Part shown: positions 1 to 8,609 of the stretch, one piece after another
How the letters are laid out: each line of letters starts with the position of its first letter
How positions within the stretch are numbered: position 1 is the stretch's first letter
Assembly (NCBI GenBank): GCA_964418885.1
Contig: CAYQNW010000004.1
Location: forward strand, 1-64,000
Direction of reading: 5' to 3'
Origin: BMS3ABIN03 sp964418885
GTDB taxonomy: Bacteria; Bacteroidota; Ignavibacteria; Ignavibacteriales; Ignavibacteriaceae
Length of the DNA stretch: 64,000 nt
Translations under genes and position numbers: made by a program
Notes under the pieces: generated by a model
The model's input: only the letters and a program-made list of their open reading frames with translations
Told to the model about the DNA's origin: nothing
Database searches by the model: none

Positions 1-304
1 CGATGATCGGGTTCCTGAGGAACTGGATAGCGAAGAAACTTTTACAATTGGAGACATTCTTCCTTCAATAGATCTTACACCGGAGGATTTATTTCTAAGG
101 GATGAGTTCAATGAAAATTTTGAAGCGGCATTAAATGAACTGCCGCCCGAACAGCGTGATGTTTTCATTATGAATGAGGTCGACGGTTTATCATTCAAAG
201 AAATATCTGAAATAACCGGTCTAACAGTAAATACACTTCTATCGCGAAAACATTACGCAGTAAAGCAATTAAAGAAAAAATTAAATAATTATTTGAGTGA
301 GTAA
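1..304 (+). CDS. RNA polymerase ECF sigma factor, C-terminal part
   Basis: This is the tail of a sigma-70 family (ECF) factor whose start lies before the window; the open frame begins at base 2 and stops with TAA at 302-304. About 100 residues are visible. They include a sigma region 4 helix-turn-helix: ELPPEQRDVFIMNEVDG, then SFKEISEITGLTVNTLLSR, ending in a basic helix rich in lysine. In this family region 4 binds the -35 element and core RNA polymerase. A small membrane protein gene follows with overlap or a few bases of spacing, so the two are probably cotranscribed. The regulon cannot be told from the sequence. Confidence 0.85.
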   Translation, partial: DDRVPEELDSEETFTIGDILPSIDLTPEDLFLRDEFNENFEAALNELPPEQRDVFIMNEVDGLSFKEISEITGLTVNTLLSRKHYAVKQLKKKLNNYLSE

Positions 305-308
305 AATT

Positions 309-605
309 ATGTATCATACACATAAAGGAAAATTTGTCGCGCGGGGAATATTTTTCGGAATATTGTTTGTGGGTGTATTTTCCCTTCTTGTATTTTTATT
401 ATGGAACTGGCTTATGCCTTCTATATTCGGGCTGCCGGCAATAACATATTTCCAGGCTCTTGGTCTGTTAATCCTCTCTAAAATATTATTCTTCGGATTT
501 CACAAGAGAAGCGGTCCATCGAGTCACTTCAGATCAAAGGAATACTGGAAAAAAAGATTCGAAGAAGAACATACATCCGGAGCTGAAAATTTAGGCGGGG
601 AATGA
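309..605 (+). CDS. Small two-helix membrane protein after sigma factor
   Basis: This is a membrane protein of about 98 residues. A basic N-terminus (YHTHKGKF) is followed by a first hydrophobic segment (roughly residues 13-35) and a second containing ALGLLILSKILFFGF, then a charged C-terminus. Similar small proteins with a His/Lys-rich start follow ECF sigma genes in Bacteroidetes-type genomes; their role is unknown and an anti-sigma or membrane-sensing role is only inference. The ATG at 309 is used here. A GTG at 297 in the same frame overlaps the sigma stop codon and would add four residues by translational coupling. Confidence 0.7.
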   Translation: MYHTHKGKFVARGIFFGILFVGVFSLLVFLLWNWLMPSIFGLPAITYFQALGLLILSKILFFGFHKRSGPSSHFRSKEYWKKRFEEEHTSGAENLGGE

Positions 606-1000
606 AACATAACCCGCCTTCGTTAATGGCTTCCAACTACGCCAAGGCTTCGTTGGACAAGCCGGAGGACAGGTCTTCCGACTCAAAGACACTTCCATCC
701 AGAGAGTATACTTTCAGCCTGCAGCTTAGTTCAGGTCTGTCATTATCATTCTGAAATTTAAACATATATCTTTGCCTGACCCTTGCAATTATCGCTTGTT
801 ATCGTGGGCAAATAATTTGAAGACAAGTCAAATCTTATGCTTTGCTGTTGTATATTTGTAAAACAAATCAACAAGGGTTGGGAAAATGGGAAACTCATCA
901 ATTACTAACGAAGAACTTTTCAAAAAAGAATCAGCCGTTAAAAACGGGGCAAACTGATTTATCTGGGTAATAGTTATTACAAATGAAATTTGGAGTAGAA
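606..1000. other. Gene-poor interval with a small palindrome
   Basis: No convincing gene lies here. It holds an imperfect palindrome at 632-657 and a 42-codon minus-strand frame at 637-765 that ends inside that palindrome. A 23-codon plus frame at 886-957 lacks support. TATATTTG at 851-858 resembles the Bacteroidetes -7 motif TAnnTTTG and could serve the TonB-C gene downstream, but the match is weak on its own. Confidence 0.4.
632..657. repeat. Imperfect palindrome, REP-like
   Basis: Arms TCCAAC (632-637) and GTTGGA (652-657) enclose an inner GCC-AA-GGC stem (641-648), giving a nested hairpin. No T-run follows on either strand, so it does not look like a terminator. Its form resembles short dispersed palindromes often seen between genes, but a second copy was not found in this window, so repeat status is inferred. 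Confidence 0.35.
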
Positions 1001-1393
1001 ATGTACAAACTTATAGTCATTCTTTTTACTTTAGCCCTTCATTCAGAGCTCTTTTCACAGCCTCAGTTTCCCGCTGAGCCGTTAAACGATACAACTTTTT
1101 ATGTTGCAACGGAGATAATGCCTGAACCGGAAGGTGGTATCCCGGGAATACAGTCCAAAGTACATTATACGCAGGAAGCTCTCAATGCTAAAATTGAAGG
1201 AAAGATATATATAATTGCATACATTGATGAGACCGGAACTGTTGTAAAAACAAAAATTATAAAGGGGCTGGGATATGGTCTTGATGAAGCAGCAGCTTAC
1301 GCTGTTCTCCATACAAAGTTTTCCCCGGGGATGCACAGGGACAGACCGATAAAGATGCAGGTCTCAATACCAATAGTTTTTAAGCTGGAGTGA
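1001..1393 (+). CDS. Exported stand-alone TonB C-terminal domain protein
   Basis: This is a protein of 130 residues with a signal peptide (MYKLIVILFTLALHSELFSQ) followed by a TonB C-terminal-type domain. The domain carries the pattern AKIEGKIYIIAYIDETGTV, then KIIKGLGYGLDEAAAYAVL and a final beta strand. In TonB this fold contacts TonB-dependent receptors at the inner face of the outer membrane. There is no membrane anchor or proline-rich linker, so this is not a complete energy transducer; stand-alone versions occur in Bacteroidetes. The start at 1001 is preferred because GGAG at 992-995 lies five bases upstream. An ATG at 983 in frame would add six residues before the signal peptide. Confidence 0.75.
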   Translation: MYKLIVILFTLALHSELFSQPQFPAEPLNDTTFYVATEIMPEPEGGIPGIQSKVHYTQEALNAKIEGKIYIIAYIDETGTVVKTKIIKGLGYGLDEAAAYAVLHTKFSPGMHRDRPIKMQVSIPIVFKLE

Positions 1394-1438
1394 TTGTTTA
1401 GATCACTGCATATAATTTTTCGGATTTCTCTTGGGTGA

Positions 1439-3727
1439 TTAACCCAAAATCCTTTTAACAATATTTTTCAGAGCTCCCTCATACTTTTTAACAACGAGCA
1501 CGGAGTTTGGCGAATAGCGCGCAACTTTTTCAGGTATTTCACCAAACAACATCTTTTTGAAAAACGGTTCTTTTGCTGCCCCGATTACAACAAGGTCATA
1601 ATCTCTGCTTGCTTTTGCAATACCACCTGCAACAGATTTCGATTCAAAAACTTTTTTGTCGTATTCTATTTCAGAATCAAGACTTGATAAAGCAGAGTCC
1701 ATTCGTTCCTCACCAAGAACTCTTTCCTCTCCGGTTGCATTTTCATTTATTATGTAACCGGCGGTAACACTCATATTAAAATCTTTTGCCATGGAGTTTA
1801 ATACAGTTGAAGCTAACTGCGCGTTAGGACCCCCTGCAGTAGGGAGAAGACAATTATCCCATCCTGCTTTTTCGCCTATTTTAAGAACCAGTAAATCGCA
1901 TGGGGCAAGCCGGATTATCTGATCGGCTATCTCACCGAATATTCTGTCTTTTGCATTTGTAAATCCTTTCCATCCCATAACCAAAGATTCGGCATTATGC
2001 TTATCTACCGCAGCCAGAATTCCGTCTGCAGCATTGTGAGCAATTACCAGGTCGGTTTCCAGTTTTATTTTCTGCCGGGCAGCAAATTTCTTTGCTTCCG
2101 ATAGCAACGGTTCTTTGTGATGCGCGTATCTTAATCCTTCGTGAATCGGTACCTGCCGCGGAACAGTAACAACACTAATTGCAATTAATCTTACTTGTCT
2201 TTGGCGGGCAACGGACATTCCGATTTTCATCAGCATTTCAACATTGTCAGGATTATGAAGAGAGATTAATACAGAGGGAGCATTTTCTGCTTCAGGAACA
2301 GGTTTGCCGGGAAGCAGTACCTGCGGTTCGAATGCTGCAGCTCTCTTTTCGAAGACGGCATAGTAAAGCAGTAATCCAACCGCAATCCATCCAATAGTAA
2401 CATACCAGGCAATGGGCTGAAAGTTAAACTGGTAAAGCGCCAGAAATATATTTAGAGAAAAACCGAGTATGGGTAAATATGGATAAAAGGGAACATGGTA
2501 CTTGCGTGGTATTTCGGGATACTTTCTCCTTAAAGCAATCAGCGAGAGATTTACCATCGCAAAGGTTAATAAAAATATTAAGCTTGCCGCTGACCCCACT
2601 GCTTCAATCGGAAGTGTTACTGCCATAATGATTAAAATGAACCCGGTAACGAAAACGGCAATATAAGGTGTGCGGCGGGTAGTGTGAATCTTTGACATCT
2701 TGGGTGGAAGCCAGAGATCTCTGCCCATTGAAAATGCAACCCTCGATGCTGCCATAACTGTAGCATTCAATGCAGACATAGTTGAAAGAAGTCCGCCGAA
2801 AACAATAAGACCTACACCGAATGCAGGCATAAATGCTTCGGCTGCTCGAACAATCGCAGTTTCCTTGAACCTTCCTAAAAACTCCCAGGATGGTTCGCCA
2901 ACATTGATCGCTCCGAGTGAAACAAACAAAATAAGCAGATAAATTATAATTGTAATACCAAGAGCTATAAAGGTAGCGCGGGGAATATTCCTCTCAGGAT
3001 TTTTAATCTCTTCAGCAACTGTGGCAATCAGGTCATATCCCTCAAAAGCAATGAAGGTTAAACCCATAGCAACAAATACTCCGCTGAAACCTTTCGGGAA
3101 AAAGGGTGTGAAATGTTTTAAAGATTGTGTCGGCTCACTGAAGATCTGGCTTAAACCGAAAAAAATAAAAATAAAAAGTATTGCAATTTTGGATAGTGTT
3201 AAAACATTTTCTGTTTTCCCTGTTACTTCCGCTCCCCGCATATTCAGCCAGATAAAAAACGATGCTATGACAGCGGTAACAATCAATATAACTGAATGCT
3301 GTTTTAATATTGAATGGATAGATTCTGCCAGGTTGGGAAAATACTTTAAAAAAAACTCCCAGAAATAACCGCCAAAGCCAAGAGCATAAAGACTGCAGGC
3401 AACAGTATAAGCAAACCACAACATCCATCCGGCAACAAAACCAGTTGCACCGGGGAATGCCATTCTTACGAAAGAATACCCGCCGCCAGCACGTGGAATT
3501 GCAGAGGCTAATTCAGCATAGGCAAATGCAGTGATTAAAGTAACAGCTCCATTTAAAGCAAATGAAAGAATTGATGCCGGTCCGGCTTCCCCGGCGGCTA
3601 AACCGGTTAATACGAAAATACCTGCCCCGATCATTGCACCAACACCGATCATAGTTGCATCAAAGAGTCCCAGGTCGCGGGCAAAGGTAGGTTGTTTAGA
3701 TCCGGAGTTGTTGTTTGTGTCAGCCAC
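1439..3727 (-). CDS. APC family permease fused to two universal stress domains
   Basis: This 762-residue protein joins an amino acid/polyamine transporter to cytosolic sensor domains. Residues about 18-460 form an APC (amino acid-polyamine-organocation) permease with roughly 12 membrane helices. The first carries the substrate-binding signature GVGAMIGAGIFVLTG and a later segment has AFAYAELASAIPRAGGGY. Residues about 480-620 and 630-750 resemble two UspA-like domains; the second ends with GEIPEKVARYSPNSVLVVK, close to the usual Usp nucleotide-loop ending. The substrate is unknown. The start is GTG. Fusions of APC permeases to Usp domains are known; the Usp part may couple transport to nucleotide or stress state. 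It is convergent with the TonB-C gene and appears monocistronic. Confidence 0.88.
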   Translation of the reverse strand: MADTNNNSGSKQPTFARDLGLFDATMIGVGAMIGAGIFVLTGLAAGEAGPASILSFALNGAVTLITAFAYAELASAIPRAGGGYSFVRMAFPGATGFVAGWMLWFAYTVACSLYALGFGGYFWEFFLKYFPNLAESIHSILKQHSVILIVTAVIASFFIWLNMRGAEVTGKTENVLTLSKIAILFIFIFFGLSQIFSEPTQSLKHFTPFFPKGFSGVFVAMGLTFIAFEGYDLIATVAEEIKNPERNIPRATFIALGITIIIYLLILFVSLGAINVGEPSWEFLGRFKETAIVRAAEAFMPAFGVGLIVFGGLLSTMSALNATVMAASRVAFSMGRDLWLPPKMSKIHTTRRTPYIAVFVTGFILIIMAVTLPIEAVGSAASLIFLLTFAMVNLSLIALRRKYPEIPRKYHVPFYPYLPILGFSLNIFLALYQFNFQPIAWYVTIGWIAVGLLLYYAVFEKRAAAFEPQVLLPGKPVPEAENAPSVLISLHNPDNVEMLMKIGMSVARQRQVRLIAISVVTVPRQVPIHEGLRYAHHKEPLLSEAKKFAARQKIKLETDLVIAHNAADGILAAVDKHNAESLVMGWKGFTNAKDRIFGEIADQIIRLAPCDLLVLKIGEKAGWDNCLLPTAGGPNAQLASTVLNSMAKDFNMSVTAGYIINENATGEERVLGEERMDSALSSLDSEIEYDKKVFESKSVAGGIAKASRDYDLVVIGAAKEPFFKKMLFGEIPEKVARYSPNSVLVVKKYEGALKNIVKRILG

Positions 3728-3991
3728 TAATCAGAATACATTTTAACAGTAAATCAGATTTGATACTCTTAAACTAAATTTTCTTTTTAAATTATCATTA
3801 ATTTTACAAACATAAAATGTGAAGTCAATTTATTGGGAATAAAAACAGGTTATCATACATTATTGACAAAATTTTCTTATATGTGATTAGCATTATCCGT
3901 TTCTTTCTTTTGACACTACTTTTAATTAATTTCAATTTTACAAGTAAAATAAATCAATTCAGTTACAACTAATCAGGCAACAGATAAACAC

Positions 3992-4870
3992 GTGCAAGTA
4001 ATTTCCGACATATTCGAATTCATCAAAAAGTATGCGGGGATACATCTTTTCACTCTTGGTGAAAACCCCGTAACGATCTGGATGCTGTTTTACTTTTTCC
4101 TGCTCATTTTTTTACTTTTCTATGGAACTGCGAAATTAAAGAAATGGCTTATTTATACGGCGCTTGCAAGAACAAGCCTGGATCTTGGTGTACGTGTAGC
4201 GATGGGTACTATTTTCAGATACGTGCTGATGGTTATAGGATTTATAATAATTATACAATTTATCGGGGTAGATTTAAGTGTACTTACTATTCTTGCAGGT
4301 GCACTGGGGATTGGTGTCGGCTTCGGTCTTCAGAATATCACTAACAATTTTGTAAGCGGAATAATAATACTGTTCGAACGCCCGATCAAGGTCGGGGACA
4401 GGATTGAGGTCGGTAATGTTTCGGGCGATGTTATTAAAATATCAATGAGATCTACAACCATAGTAACGAATGACAACATTTCCATCATTGTTCCCAATTC
4501 GGAATTTATTTCATCTACCGTAATAAACTGGAGTCACAACGATAGAAATGTACGGTTTAATTTTCCCGTTGGAGTTTCCTACAACTCCGATCCTGAAAGA
4601 GTGAGAAAAATTCTTATGGAAGTTACGGAAGAAAATGAGGGAGTCTTAAAAAATCCTGCTCCCGATGTACTACTTGATGAGTATGGTGACAGTTCTATTA
4701 ATTTTACACTTAGGGTGTGGACCAGTGATTATATAACCCAGCCAAACGTACTCAAAAGCCAGTTATATTACTCGGCTTTTAAGAAATTTAAAGAGGTTGG
4801 TATAGAAATTCCGTTCCCGCAGAGAGATATACACGTTAAAAACGATTCAATTAAATTTCATTCCGGGTGA
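3992..4870 (+). CDS. MscS-family mechanosensitive channel (first paralogue)
   Basis: This protein of 292 residues is a small-conductance mechanosensitive channel. Three membrane helices are visible (about residues 27-49, 74-94 and 95-120). The pore-lining third helix is Gly/Ala-rich (LAGALGIGVGFGLQN), followed by the beta-domain motif FERPIKVGDRIEVGNVSG. The C-terminal cytosolic domain ends with the family motif IPFPQRDIHV. Members open under membrane tension and release osmolytes after hypo-osmotic shock. The start is GTG at 3992. A second MscS-type gene lies at 12060; the two share the C-terminal motif but differ in the membrane part. Confidence 0.9.
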   Translation: MQVISDIFEFIKKYAGIHLFTLGENPVTIWMLFYFFLLIFLLFYGTAKLKKWLIYTALARTSLDLGVRVAMGTIFRYVLMVIGFIIIIQFIGVDLSVLTILAGALGIGVGFGLQNITNNFVSGIIILFERPIKVGDRIEVGNVSGDVIKISMRSTTIVTNDNISIIVPNSEFISSTVINWSHNDRNVRFNFPVGVSYNSDPERVRKILMEVTEENEGVLKNPAPDVLLDEYGDSSINFTLRVWTSDYITQPNVLKSQLYYSAFKKFKEVGIEIPFPQRDIHVKNDSIKFHSG

Positions 4871-5021
4871 ATGAGTTCAATACATTTATCCTATGTGGGA
4901 CAAAACCTGCCGGATTAAGATCTCCGCAAACCGAATTCTCTTTCGTCATTTGTCGTTCCAGTGCTATCTTCCAGCAGCAATTGCAACCAAAATTAACAAA
5001 TAGCATTACACAATTAAAAGC

Positions 5022-5588
5022 TTGATAGAAACCGGCGAAGAAAAGCTTCTGCTTGAGAAGATCAAAAAGAATCCGAAGGAGTTCGGTATCCTGTTCGATC
5101 AATACTATAACAAGATATTCGGTTATGTATTGAGAAGAACGCTAAACTACGATCTTGCAAATGATATTGTGGCGGAAACATTTTTAAAAGCATTTCTGAA
5201 GATAAATTCCTTTAAGTGGAAGAATATTTCTATAAGCTCATGGCTGTTCAGGATTGCAACGAATGAGATCAATTATTATTACAGGAAGCAAAAATATTCG
5301 CCACGTTCTCTCGATCTTCTTTTAGATAGTAGTGAATTCGATATTAAAAATCCTGAAAGCTTAGAAGAAGAACGTGCAAGAATTGAAGAAGAGTTAAAAG
5401 CTCACAACGATTTTATAGAAGTACAAAAGAAGCTTGAACAACTGCCGGTTAAATACCAGGAAGTAATTGCGCTAAAATACTTCGAGGAGAAAAGCATAAA
5501 AGATATTTCAGAGATTCTCAGTAAGAAAGAAGGAACGGTTAAATCTCTGATCTCAAGAGGATTGCAGAAACTAAGAGACTCATTTTAA
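5022..5588 (+). CDS. RNA polymerase ECF sigma factor
   Basis: This is a complete sigma-70 family ECF factor of 188 residues. Region 2 is near residues 20-90 (LFDQYYNKIFGYVLRR, DIVAETFLKAF, SSWLFRIATNEINYYYR) and region 4 near 130-185 (QLPVKYQEVIALKYFEEKS, then a helix-turn-helix ending GTVKSLISRGLQKLRD). The start is probably TTG at 5022, as no upstream ATG fits and the next ATG would delete region 2. Two membrane-protein genes follow at 5636 and 6119, an arrangement that suggests membrane-linked control, although neither is a recognisable anti-sigma factor of the zinc-finger or FecR type. Confidence 0.88.
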   Translation: MIETGEEKLLLEKIKKNPKEFGILFDQYYNKIFGYVLRRTLNYDLANDIVAETFLKAFLKINSFKWKNISISSWLFRIATNEINYYYRKQKYSPRSLDLLLDSSEFDIKNPESLEEERARIEEELKAHNDFIEVQKKLEQLPVKYQEVIALKYFEEKSIKDISEILSKKEGTVKSLISRGLQKLRDSF

Positions 5589-5635
5589 GAGAATACAAAT
5601 AAAAAAATCCGTTTATATAAAAAGGATTAAATAAA

Positions 5636-6100
5636 ATGGATGAAAAAGAATTTATAAATAAAATGGATAATCTGAGGAAACCGGGATTTGAAAATAATCC
5701 ACCCGACAATACTCTGAAGCTTGTAATTCTTAATTCAAAAAGGTCTGCAGCAATTGGTGTATGGTTTCTCGCAGTTCCGCTATACTTTTTGTTAATGGTA
5801 TTTATGAAATATTACTTTAATGTTAATCTTCATGTGATCGATATCTTTGAAGATTTTATTTCCAGTTTTGACAGATCGCCTGCAACAAAATTTATTACTC
5901 CATTATTTTTTATTGGCTTGCCTATCATCGGAATTGCAATAAATTTATTATCGATCATGTTCTTTGAGTATGATAAGAAACAAAGACGAATTAACATATC
6001 CATAAAATTAAAACCGATTAACATTATTCTGATTATCGGAAGTTTTGCTATCGTATCAATTTTTATTCTTTACCTGATCGCAGAGAATCTACATCATTAA
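5636..6100 (+). CDS. Membrane protein linked to ECF sigma factor
   Basis: This protein of 154 residues has a polar N-terminus (MDEKEFINKMDNLRKPGFEN) of about 35 residues, then three hydrophobic segments: near residues 42-62 (GVWFLAVPLYFLLMVF), 87-112 and 126-148. It starts 47 bases after the sigma gene. Proteins with this layout and the NPPDNTLKL motif occur directly after ECF sigma genes in Bacteroidetes-type genomes. The cytosolic N-terminal tail would be in place to hold the sigma factor, so an anti-sigma role is a reasonable but untested inference. Confidence 0.65.
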   Translation: MDEKEFINKMDNLRKPGFENNPPDNTLKLVILNSKRSAAIGVWFLAVPLYFLLMVFMKYYFNVNLHVIDIFEDFISSFDRSPATKFITPLFFIGLPIIGIAINLLSIMFFEYDKKQRRINISIKLKPINIILIIGSFAIVSIFILYLIAENLHH

Positions 6101-6118
6101 ACAATTAAAGAGATTAAA

Positions 6119-6355
6119 ATGAATTTAAGATGGTTTGTAAGAAAAGGCATTTTGTTTTTCCCGGTTTCAATTATTGGCTGGATCATATCAATAGCCTGCA
6201 TAGCCTTTTGTGTTTACCTGTTCATCGATATCGACAGCCGCTCTCACTCCGTCAGCGATACACTGATCAACTTTGTATTTATGGCGCTGCTGGTTGCTGT
6301 TGTCTATTCGATCATAGGTTACTTTACTAGTGATGAAAAAACAATTAATAAATAG
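6119..6355 (+). CDS. Small membrane protein, third gene of sigma operon
   Basis: This protein of 78 residues has two membrane helices, about residues 10-33 (FFPVSIIGWIISIACIAF) and 48-68 (FVFMALLVAVVYSIIGYF). They are separated by a conserved-looking polar loop, IDSRSHSVSDTL. It follows the previous gene by 18 bases and is presumably in the same operon as the ECF sigma factor. The function is unknown. Possible roles are as a partner of the preceding membrane protein in sigma control or as an unrelated envelope protein. Confidence 0.6.
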   Translation: MNLRWFVRKGILFFPVSIIGWIISIACIAFCVYLFIDIDSRSHSVSDTLINFVFMALLVAVVYSIIGYFTSDEKTINK

Positions 6356-6360
6356 CTTAT

Positions 6361-6419
6361 CATCAACCACCCCTCAATCCCCTCCTTAAACAAGGAGGGG
6401 AAGAAAAGTTGATGTGGTT
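6361..6419. repeat. Compound inverted repeat (REP-like element)
   Basis: A perfect nine-base stem, CCCCTCCTT (6379-6387) and AAGGAGGGG (6392-6400), has a four-base loop AAAC. It is nested inside outer arms CATCAAC (6361-6367) and GTTGATG (6408-6414), with further pairing of AACCAC and GTGGTT. There is no T-run after the stem on either strand. It lies between the convergent sigma operon and MFS gene, so it could still stop transcription both ways. The GC-rich core contrasts with the AT-rich surroundings and looks like a dispersed intergenic repeat. Confidence 0.6.
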
Positions 6420-6465
6420 TATAAAATCAAAATAGAACACATAACAGGAAATATTAACTTTAAAG

Positions 6466-7824
6466 TTACTGAATAACTTTTCGCTGTGCTGAATCTGTTG
6501 CGGATTGAACACCTTCTGCAATCTGAGGAAGTATTCCAAGTTCCCGGTATATCGGTCTTATTATCTTACGAAGTGCGGGAAGCTTTATAAAAAATATCCC
6601 TGCACCCGACAAACAAACTATCCCGCTTAGTATTAATGTTTGCGGCGGGCCGATAATGGTGCCGAGCGATCCGGCGATCAAACTGCCGAAAGGACTCATT
6701 CCCCTGAATGACATGGCATAAAAGCTCATTACTCTTCCGCGTTTACTTTCTTCCGAAATTGTCTGAAGCAATGTATTTGTTGAAGCGAGATGCAACATCA
6801 TTCCCGACCCGGCAAAAAACATCAGGATAACGGAAAGAGTAAACACACGGGAAAAGCTGAACAGAATTACACCTACACCGAATACAGTAACCGCTATTGT
6901 AATTAATCGTCCGAGTCCAAGAACATTTTTTTTGTTTAGTAAATAAACGGCACCCAGTAAGGCACCACAACCATGAGCGCCGATCAGGAATCCATAAGTG
7001 TCGGCTCCGCCGAGCAAATACTGTTTTGCGAATACAGGGGCAAGTAATACCAGCGAAGTGCTGACCAAACTGACTGTAGCAAGAAGGAGTAATAAATTTT
7101 TTATCGGAGGAAAACTAAACGAATATTTGAAACCCTCTTTCAATTCATTAAAAACCTTAAACTCTTTTGCTGGTTTGGGCTTAAACTTTATTTCCATTTT
7201 TAATAAAGAAATAACTACCGCAGTAAAGCTTAAAGCGTTAACGAGAAAACACCATCCTTCACCGACGGTTGCAATTAATATTCCTGCAATTGAGGGCCCC
7301 ACCAATCTTGCTGCATTTACCATAGAAGAATTCAGTGCAATTGCATTGCCTATATCTTCTTTATGATCTTCAATCATATCAAAAACAAAAGCTTGTCTTA
7401 TCGGCATATCGAAAGCATTTATCATTCCGAGTAAAACACTTAACGCAATTATCTGCCAGATCTGAATTACATCGAGGAAAACAAGTGCAGTTAATATCAG
7501 TGCCTGAACCAATGCAAACGATTGAGTAAGTAAAAGCAGTTTGTGCCTGTTCCATCTATCGGCAAAAACTCCTGCAAACGGAGTAACAATAAACATCGGT
7601 ATCTGTCCTGAGAACCCAACAATGCCAAGCATTAATGCAGAATTGGTAAGCTTATACACAAGCCAGGTTAAAGCAACCATCTGCAGCCATGTACCTATAA
7701 GTGAAAGACTTTGTCCCTCAACAAACAGCCTGTAGTTTTTATACTTCAGAGACCGGAACATAAGTTTTAGTCTGCTGTTTCCGGCAATTTTATTCTTTTT
7801 TATTCTATCCGATAATCCTTGCAT
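6466..7824 (-). CDS. MFS transporter, EntS/MFS_3-like exporter
   Basis: This is a major facilitator superfamily protein of 452 residues with about 12 membrane helices. The N-terminal half has FRSLKYKNYRLFVEGQSLS and an A-like motif, FAGVFADRWNRHKLL, in the loop between helices 2 and 3. The C-terminal half has GSGMMLHLASTNTLLQ and RGRVMSFYAMSFRGMSPFG, typical of the EntS/MFS_3 group that exports siderophores or other small molecules. The actual substrate is unknown. The start is ATG at 7824, with no close upstream partner gene on this strand. Confidence 0.85.
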   Translation of the reverse strand: MQGLSDRIKKNKIAGNSRLKLMFRSLKYKNYRLFVEGQSLSLIGTWLQMVALTWLVYKLTNSALMLGIVGFSGQIPMFIVTPFAGVFADRWNRHKLLLLTQSFALVQALILTALVFLDVIQIWQIIALSVLLGMINAFDMPIRQAFVFDMIEDHKEDIGNAIALNSSMVNAARLVGPSIAGILIATVGEGWCFLVNALSFTAVVISLLKMEIKFKPKPAKEFKVFNELKEGFKYSFSFPPIKNLLLLLATVSLVSTSLVLLAPVFAKQYLLGGADTYGFLIGAHGCGALLGAVYLLNKKNVLGLGRLITIAVTVFGVGVILFSFSRVFTLSVILMFFAGSGMMLHLASTNTLLQTISEESKRGRVMSFYAMSFRGMSPFGSLIAGSLGTIIGPPQTLILSGIVCLSGAGIFFIKLPALRKIIRPIYRELGILPQIAEGVQSATDSAQRKVIQ

Positions 7825-8215
7825 ATGGCCAAGTTAAAATTTTTCAGAACAGTAAATTAGATAAAATTAAAATACTACAAGTTGAGATCGGTTGGAGACT
7901 TTTTTATAAAGGAATGCAAATTAAATGGAATTATTATATTAAAATATTTTAATTACTGGATTTAACTCTTAAGATGGTAAATTATTCGTAACAGAGCTGT
8001 CCCTCAAAACAGGTTAAAAGCTTGTATGAAAAAATCTCAAATCCGGGATTGTAATTCCATTCAATTCCAAAATGTGCGAATCACAAGCATTTTACGTTTA
8101 GAAACCAATTAAATTTAGTAATATTATTATGGTATAGCGCTTGAATTATGATTTTTGTATATATTGATCTCATTGAGACTTTAATAGTTGATTCCTTTAC
8201 TTAAAGGAGATTAAA
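7825..8215. other. Intergenic interval without recognised gene
   Basis: These 390 AT-rich bases lie between the MFS start and the small membrane protein at 8216 and must hold promoters for both directions. A 28-codon frame at 8026-8112 has no ribosome-binding site and is probably chance. No RNA gene or clear hairpin was recognised. Confidence 0.4.
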
Positions 8216-8347
8216 ATGTTTGCTATAAAAAAAATTAAAACCTGGATCCACGAATATAACAGTTTGCTTTTTCTTCTTTTTATCGTTTTCGGGTGGGTTG
8301 TCCTTTACACGATTTATATGATTTTGACTATGATCTTCTCTCATTAG
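8216..8347 (+). CDS. 43-residue single-helix membrane protein
   Basis: A short frame starts at ATG 8216 and stops with TAG at 8345-8347. A clean Shine-Dalgarno GGAG at 8206-8209 lies six bases before the ATG, which supports translation. The product has a basic amphipathic start (MFAIKKIKTWIHEYN), then one long hydrophobic stretch (about residues 16-41, LLFLLFIVFGWVVLYTIY), ending SH. The function is unknown; it could be a small subunit or regulator of a membrane complex. It lies 262 bases before the large BNR protein gene and is probably a separate unit. Confidence 0.5.
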   Translation: MFAIKKIKTWIHEYNSLLFLLFIVFGWVVLYTIYMILTMIFSH

Positions 8348-8609
8348 AATTCACCACACCCGGAAAACCGAAAGCACAAGCTTTCATTAAGAACGACCGC
8401 TGTTGTATTAACATCAACAGCTAATTAGTTGATAATGTAACTCTGGAAATTCCTGCGCAATCAACCGTACAATCAAATCCACAGTTCTGTAAAATCCCAC
8501 CATTGTACTAACACTAATAAGCCGAAATTTTTATTGTATAAAAAAATTTTAAAGTTTAATTTCTGTTAATAGAAATCATCACTCAATTTAAATATTCAGG
8601 AATAATCAG

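Noticed and set aside
886..957. 23-codon plus-strand frame
   Set aside because: Very short, no strong ribosome-binding site, no recognisable features.
8026..8112. 28-codon plus-strand frame
   Set aside because: No ribosome-binding site and no sequence features; likely chance in AT-rich DNA.
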